The notes under the pieces are model-generated. The model made no database searches, was not told the DNA's origin, and saw nothing but the letters and a program-made list of their open reading frames with translations. The position numbers were made by a program, and so were the translations under genes. A stretch of DNA of 64,000 nt from CAYLNL01 sp964385175. GTDB taxonomy: Bacteria; Bacteroidota; Bacteroidia; Flavobacteriales; Flavobacteriaceae. Positions 59,691 to 64,000 of this stretch are shown in pieces. Every line of letters starts with the position of its first letter. The stretch's first letter is position 1. Location: positions 62,001 through 126,000 of the forward strand of contig CAYLNL010000003.1 in the NCBI GenBank assembly GCA_964385175.1, read 5' to 3'.

Positions 59691-62600
59691 ATGAGACATT
59701 TTATTACAGTTTTTCTTATGGTAAGCACCCATATTGCATTGGGTCAATGGACTCAACTGGGTCTTGATCTTGACGGTGAAGCCGCCGGTGACCGATCCGG
59801 CAAATCCGTAAGCCTTAACGCCGATGGCACCATTCTCGCGATTGGAGCGTACACAAACCAGGGCGGTGGATTTGGTGCAGGCCATGTGCGGGTATATCAA
59901 TACAGCGGTGCCAGCTGGGTGCAACTGGGAAGCGATATTAACGGAGAAGCCGCCAACGACCAGTCTGGCTATTCTGTTAGCCTTAACAGCGCCGGCAATA
60001 TCCTCGCTATTGGGGCGCCTCAAAACGATGGAGGCGGTAACAACGGGGGTCATGTGCGAGTTTACCAGTACAACGGCGCCAATTGGGTACAGATAGGCAC
60101 AGATATCAACGCACAACAAGCCAATCAATTTTTAGGATGGTCAGTAAGTCTTAATGACCAGGGAAACCGGGTCGCAATAGGAATCCGCTTCTATAATGTT
60201 GGGGCTTCCATTCTTGGCGGAGTACGATCTTTTGAATATAATGGTGTAGATTGGGTTCAAATAGGTAATAATATAAGCGGCCCTACCATGAATGGGCAAT
60301 TTGGCTATTCTGTAGGAATGAACGGTTCTGGTAACATTCTTGTGGCAGGCGCCCCCAACGCCAATGCAGACCTATCTGGTCAAACAAGGGTTTATCAACT
60401 TAATGGAGCCAGTTGGTCGTTGCTGGGTGGCAGTATCAGCGGCGAAGCTGCCAATGATAACTCTGGTACGGCGGTAAGCATCAACAGTAGCGGCGACATT
60501 ATAGCAATCGGCGCATCGGGAAATGATGGTGCCGGGAGCAATTCGGGCCATGTACGTGTTTATCAATACAACGGAGCCAGTTGGGTGCAACTGGGTAGTG
60601 ATATTAATGGAGAAGCTGTAGATGATTTCTCCGGCACCTCTGTAAGCCTCAATGACAGTGGTACTATCCTGGCTATAGGAGGAGAATATAATGATGGGAA
60701 CGGGAATGCTGCCGGGCAGGTGCGTATCTACCAATTCGATGGAGCGAATTGGATTCAGCTGGGCAGTGATCTTGATGGAGAAGCCGCAAATGATAATTTT
60801 GGACAGTCGGTAAGCCTCAACAGTAATGGTGATAGAATAGCTATCGGAACTGAGTTTAATGATGGAAATGGGTTAACATCCGGGCATACCCGCGTTTTCC
60901 TTAACCCAGATATAGATGCCAGTATTTTTGTAGGTAGCGGCAGTGGTCAAAACAATACCACCGGCTCTCAAAATACCTTTCTCGGGGACAATAGCGGCTT
61001 TAGTAATACCGAAGGAGATAATAACACCTTTGCAGGCTATCGCAGCGGTTACACCAATACCGCTGGCAGTAACAATACCTATATTGGCAGAAGCGCCGGA
61101 TACACCAATCAAACAGGTTCCGGAAATGTGTTTTTAGGCCATCGGTCGGGCTATAACGAAACCGGGTCTAACCGCCTTTACATAGACAACTCTGAAACCG
61201 CTACCCCTCTTATATGGGGCGATTTTTCTGCTGATGCCCTGCGCATAAATGGCAGTTTGCGGGTTACTACTATCTCCCAGCAAGATGCTCTCTCACGCGT
61301 ATGGGTGTCCGATCCAAATGGCAACCTGGGTTGGCGGGAAGCAACAACCTTAAACACAGATAATCAAAACCTCAGCGTTATAAATAATGGCACCGATCGT
61401 TCCATCAATATCAGCGGCGGTACAGGCGTTAATTTCAGCATAGCCGATAACGATAATGAACCTGCAAATGAGCTTCAACAACTCAACTTTGCAGGAGGAG
61501 TTATCAGTTTAAGCAATGACCCAGCGGCTACCCTTATTGACTTAAGCAATTATGATAATGATGTAACGGATGATTTTAATGGCGATTTTGCAACCCTCGT
61601 CAACATTCCTGCCGGGTTAGCCGATGGAGACGATGTGAATGACGCCGATGCAAATCCTACAAATGAAATCCAGGACCTCGCCCTTTCCGGAAATATATTG
61701 AGCCTTAGTGGGGATGTAACCACTGTAAATTTATCCCCTTATTTAGACAACACCGATAACCAAACCCTTAGCATAGTGGGCTCCCAACTGTCTATCAGCG
61801 GAGGTAATATGGTAAATTTACCTTCTTTACAAGACAATTTAGGCAATCATTCCGTACAACAAGACCTGCTACCCGCAGCAGATAATATCTATAGCTTAGG
61901 AGCTGCCGGGGCTACCTTTCAAAATGTATATTTCAATAGTTCTTTGTTTAATAATAACTTAGAATTTTTACACGCCCGGGGAAATAATGTAGCCTTAGGA
62001 TACGCTGTTATGCCTGCTATAGCAGCCGGCAGCCAAAACACAGGAGTGGGCAATGAAGCTCTTATGAACGCTACCACCGGCGCCAACAATACCGCCATAG
62101 GTTACCGGGCGCTACAAAATAATACCTCCGGTACGTTTAATACCGCCATGGGCAACAATGCCCGCACATTGGCAAACAACCTTACCAACACCACCGCCAT
62201 TGGAAACGGTGCCCTGGTAACAGCCTCTAACAATGTACGCATAGGGAATTCTTCCGTAACCAGTATCGGAGGTTATACCAACTGGTCTAATCTTTCAGAC
62301 GGGCGTTTTAAGAAAGACCTACAAGAAGATATCCCGGGCTTAGATTTTGTAGAAAAGCTCCGCCCGGTAAGCTATGAGTTAGACAGGAAAAAGCTGAACA
62401 CCTTCCTGCAGGGAGAAGACGCCCCTGAAATAGTTACCTCCTCTAAGGAACGCCTTGTAGGATTTGTAGCCCAGGAAGTAGAACAGATAGTTACCCAATA
62501 TAAGTATGTGTTTTCCGGGGTAGATAAACCACAAAATGAACACAGTCATTACGGCCTTCGCTACGCCGAGTTTGTAGTACCCCTTACCAAAGCCATACAA

Positions 62601-62975
62601 GAATTGAGCGCCCTGGTGAAGTACCAACAAGAACGGATAACAAAGCTGGAAACCCTAATTTACGGAACCCAGTCTACCGCAGAACCTACCCCAAAAACCG
62701 ATTTTAACACAGAAGGATTTGTATTGTATCAAAATATTCCCAATCCCTTTAACCAAATCACGCAAATCGCTGCGCGGATTCCTGAAGATGTACAACAAGC
62801 TAAAATAGTAGTGTATAACCTGCAAGGGCTAGAATTAGCCAGCTACCCGCTTAAAGAGCGAGGCACTGTTTCGGTGGAGATTTCTGGCAGACGGTTTCCT
62901 TCGGGCATGTACCTGTATGCACTTGTAGCAGACGGGAAAGTTATTGACACCAAGAAGATGATTTTGACGAAATAA
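59691..62975 (+). CDS. Large surface protein: seven-repeat propeller, adhesin-head repeats, S74 tail-fibre chaperone domain and T9SS sorting domain
   Basis: 1094 residues. A signal peptide ends near IALGQ. Residues 20-405 hold seven repeats of about 55-57 residues starting WxQLGxDxxGE and containing SVSLNxxGxILAIG and VRVYQYNGA, an FG-GAP-like seven-bladed propeller. Residues 410-500 have YadA-head-like GSxNTFxG units; a Thr/Asn-rich stalk follows. A second block of such units (GANNTAIGYRAL) precedes a Peptidase_S74 tail-fibre chaperone domain at about 860-960 (SDGRFKKDLQEDI, KLRPVSYEL). A short coiled coil leads to a T9SS type A sorting domain (LYQNIPNPFNQ, YLYALVADGKV) at 1010-1094. Likely a trimeric or fibrous surface adhesin. 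Confidence 0.87.
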   Translation: MRHFITVFLMVSTHIALGQWTQLGLDLDGEAAGDRSGKSVSLNADGTILAIGAYTNQGGGFGAGHVRVYQYSGASWVQLGSDINGEAANDQSGYSVSLNSAGNILAIGAPQNDGGGNNGGHVRVYQYNGANWVQIGTDINAQQANQFLGWSVSLNDQGNRVAIGIRFYNVGASILGGVRSFEYNGVDWVQIGNNISGPTMNGQFGYSVGMNGSGNILVAGAPNANADLSGQTRVYQLNGASWSLLGGSISGEAANDNSGTAVSINSSGDIIAIGASGNDGAGSNSGHVRVYQYNGASWVQLGSDINGEAVDDFSGTSVSLNDSGTILAIGGEYNDGNGNAAGQVRIYQFDGANWIQLGSDLDGEAANDNFGQSVSLNSNGDRIAIGTEFNDGNGLTSGHTRVFLNPDIDASIFVGSGSGQNNTTGSQNTFLGDNSGFSNTEGDNNTFAGYRSGYTNTAGSNNTYIGRSAGYTNQTGSGNVFLGHRSGYNETGSNRLYIDNSETATPLIWGDFSADALRINGSLRVTTISQQDALSRVWVSDPNGNLGWREATTLNTDNQNLSVINNGTDRSINISGGTGVNFSIADNDNEPANELQQLNFAGGVISLSNDPAATLIDLSNYDNDVTDDFNGDFATLVNIPAGLADGDDVNDADANPTNEIQDLALSGNILSLSGDVTTVNLSPYLDNTDNQTLSIVGSQLSISGGNMVNLPSLQDNLGNHSVQQDLLPAADNIYSLGAAGATFQNVYFNSSLFNNNLEFLHARGNNVALGYAVMPAIAAGSQNTGVGNEALMNATTGANNTAIGYRALQNNTSGTFNTAMGNNARTLANNLTNTTAIGNGALVTASNNVRIGNSSVTSIGGYTNWSNLSDGRFKKDLQEDIPGLDFVEKLRPVSYELDRKKLNTFLQGEDAPEIVTSSKERLVGFVAQEVEQIVTQYKYVFSGVDKPQNEHSHYGLRYAEFVVPLTKAIQELSALVKYQQERITKLETLIYGTQSTAEPTPKTDFNTEGFVLYQNIPNPFNQITQIAARIPEDVQQAKIVVYNLQGLELASYPLKERGTVSVEISGRRFPSGMYLYALVADGKVIDTKKMILTK

Positions 62976-62984
62976 TCTTTAGAA

Positions 62985-63150
62985 TCCAAGACACAAGAAT
63001 CAAGATACAAGACGAGTGAGTTACTAACCCCTGGTTTTAAACCGGGGGTTATTGTAGAAACAAGACGCAAGAACCCAGAAAACTCGCCTGCCTGCCCTGA
63101 ACATAGTTGAAGGGAGCAAAGCCGAAGGGAGAACCAGGATATAAGACCAG
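62985..63150. repeat. Dispersed intergenic repeat, copy 4
   Basis: Contains AAGACACAAGAATCAAGA, ACGCAAGAACC, CTGCCTGCCCTGA and GAAGGGAGCAAAGCCGAAGG, matching the copy 1 orientation. It also has a hairpin, AACCCCTGGTTTTAAACC-GGGGGTT, at 63027-63052 that could terminate the upstream gene. The rest of 62976-63386 is AT-rich and carries a promoter element. Confidence 0.65.
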
Positions 63151-63320
63151 CCTTATAAAAAGATTTTTAAATCAATCGCCCGAGGGGTTAATCAAAAGCA
63201 GCAAAAAACGTCCTGAATCTATAGTCGGGAGCTTAAACGTAAGCCACAGCTATAAAAGCTCTCTGTTAAAAATTATTTTAAAAAATATCAATAATAATAC
63301 TATATTATTAATAATTATTG

Positions 63321-63328
63321 TATTTTTG
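63321..63328 (+). promoter_or_regulatory. -7 element for the right-edge gene
   Basis: TATTTTTG, 58 bp before the ATG at 63387. Confidence 0.4.
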
Positions 63329-63386
63329 TATCGTATGAAATTATAAATTTATACAATATTACATCATTTATTAAACTAATATAAAA

Positions 63387-64000
63387 ATGAAAAAAATGTA
63401 CTTTTTATGGGTGCTCGTAGCAGTAAGCTATGGCACCTTAAATGCCCAAACGGTTACCAGCTTTGGCGGGAGCATCGCTGCGGTAACTACTGCCGGAACC
63501 ACCGGAAACAGCACTAACGCCTATTTCGGTCACCAGGCGGGAACATCTGTTACTACAGGTGTAAATAACACTTTTGTTGGACTCCAAAGTGGTCAAAGCA
63601 CCACTACCGGCTACGAAAATAGTGCGCTCGGCTCGTTGACCCTGCAACAAAACACTACCGGCGCCCGCAACACCGCCAATGGTATTTACGCCCTCTATGG
63701 CAATACTATCGGTATGGAGAACACGGGTATTGGGTATTCTACCTTAGGGTTTAATACCACAGGCAACGGCAACATCGCCGCCGGTACCCGCGCCCTGCTC
63801 CAAAATACTGCCGGCAACTACAACAGCGCCATCGGCTACGAAGCGTTACAGAATAATTTTAACAGCAACTACAATATAGCGATGGGCTACCGAAGCGGGC
63901 AAGCCAATACCGGTGGTTCGCAAAATACCTTTTTGGGCAGCGAAAGCGGATTGAACAACCAGGGTTCCGGTAATATCTTCCTGGGTTACCAGGCGGGTTA
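63387..64000 (+). CDS. Surface protein with YadA-head-like repeats, 5' part
   Basis: The ATG at 63387 begins a signal peptide (KKMYFLWVLVAVSYGTLNAQ) and the frame stays open to the right edge (about 204 residues). After a short lead the sequence is a run of units such as TTGVNNTFVGLQSG, NTGIGYSTLG, YNSAIGYEALQNN and SQNTFLGSESG, the left-handed beta-roll type of trimeric adhesin heads. It shares these units with the gene upstream and is likely a paralogue; an S74 domain and a T9SS sorting domain are expected beyond the edge. Confidence 0.82.
   Translation, partial: MKKMYFLWVLVAVSYGTLNAQTVTSFGGSIAAVTTAGTTGNSTNAYFGHQAGTSVTTGVNNTFVGLQSGQSTTTGYENSALGSLTLQQNTTGARNTANGIYALYGNTIGMENTGIGYSTLGFNTTGNGNIAAGTRALLQNTAGNYNSAIGYEALQNNFNSNYNIAMGYRSGQANTGGSQNTFLGSESGLNNQGSGNIFLGYQAG

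Noticed and set aside
1..64000. tRNA, rRNA or riboswitch genes
   Set aside because: Intergenic spaces were read for the tRNA T-loop GGTTCGA pattern and conserved rRNA or riboswitch cores; nothing convincing was found, though this is weaker than a covariance search.

Overview
The window is a draft-assembly segment (two runs of exactly 100 N, at 19274-19373 and 46224-46323) from a member of the Bacteroidota, most likely Flavobacteriales or a close relative. The evidence is the set of type IX secretion parts (SprE/PorW lipoprotein, the DUF5103 plug protein, cargo with C-terminal sorting domains), bacillithiol deacetylase BshB1, a BatA-domain protein, a DUF3078 protein, promoters of the TAnnTTTG type and almost no purine-rich ribosome binding sites. 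No rRNA, tRNA, IS transposase, integrase or CRISPR array was seen.

Layout. 0-7.6 kb: the 5' part of sprE (minus strand), then a peptide-utilisation run of dipeptidyl peptidase IV, two POT transporters and a thioredoxin-like protein. 7.7-8.4 kb: two small double-glycine leader peptides. 8.5-14.4 kb: metG, a polyprenyl diphosphate synthase overlapping dnaG, and DUF3078. 14.4-21.3 kb: an accessory block of proteins with no Sec signal (M23 peptidase, HEMMH metallopeptidase-like protein, a 65-residue protein, an unknown protein, and a long 14-residue-repeat coiled coil). All five open with a similar short amphipathic helix, and a 35-residue-repeat secreted protein lies divergently beside them. 21.4-28.4 kb: lysS, then a GC-rich hemA-hemC-hemD-hemE operon with a divergent AraC regulator and a Fur/Irr-like palindrome between them; inverted copies of a dispersed intergenic repeat flank the block. 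28.8-30.7 kb: a trans-sulfuration PLP enzyme gene broken by a perfect 108-bp inverted duplication, then bshB1.

31.1-38.1 kb: a five-gene operon of unknown function built around a degenerate, Hsp70/actin-fold ATPase-like protein, with a YceI-like secreted protein, a polytopic membrane protein, a two-span coiled-coil membrane protein and a helical/IMS-like protein. 38.3-45.9 kb: esterase, metal-ligand-less dihydroorotase paralogue, BatA/vWA protein, T9SS plug, a frameshifted PAP2 phosphatase, a small conserved protein and a MATE transporter. 46-53.7 kb: a T9SS cargo protein, a glycosyltransferase-dephospho-CoA kinase fused ORF, a two-component pair, two outer-membrane barrels, a glutathione peroxidase and a small membrane protein. 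54-64 kb: S41 protease, DUF4349 lipoprotein, rnpA, a third double-glycine peptide, an M1 aminopeptidase, a large propeller/tail-fibre/T9SS adhesin-like protein and the start of a related one.

The two places most likely to hold an undescribed system are the signal-less cluster at 14.8-20.3 kb, whose shared N-terminus resembles a loading or targeting tag for a non-Sec export machine that is not itself in the window, and the Hsp70-like membrane operon at 31.1-38.1 kb. All family assignments come from reading the translated sequence; no database search was run.
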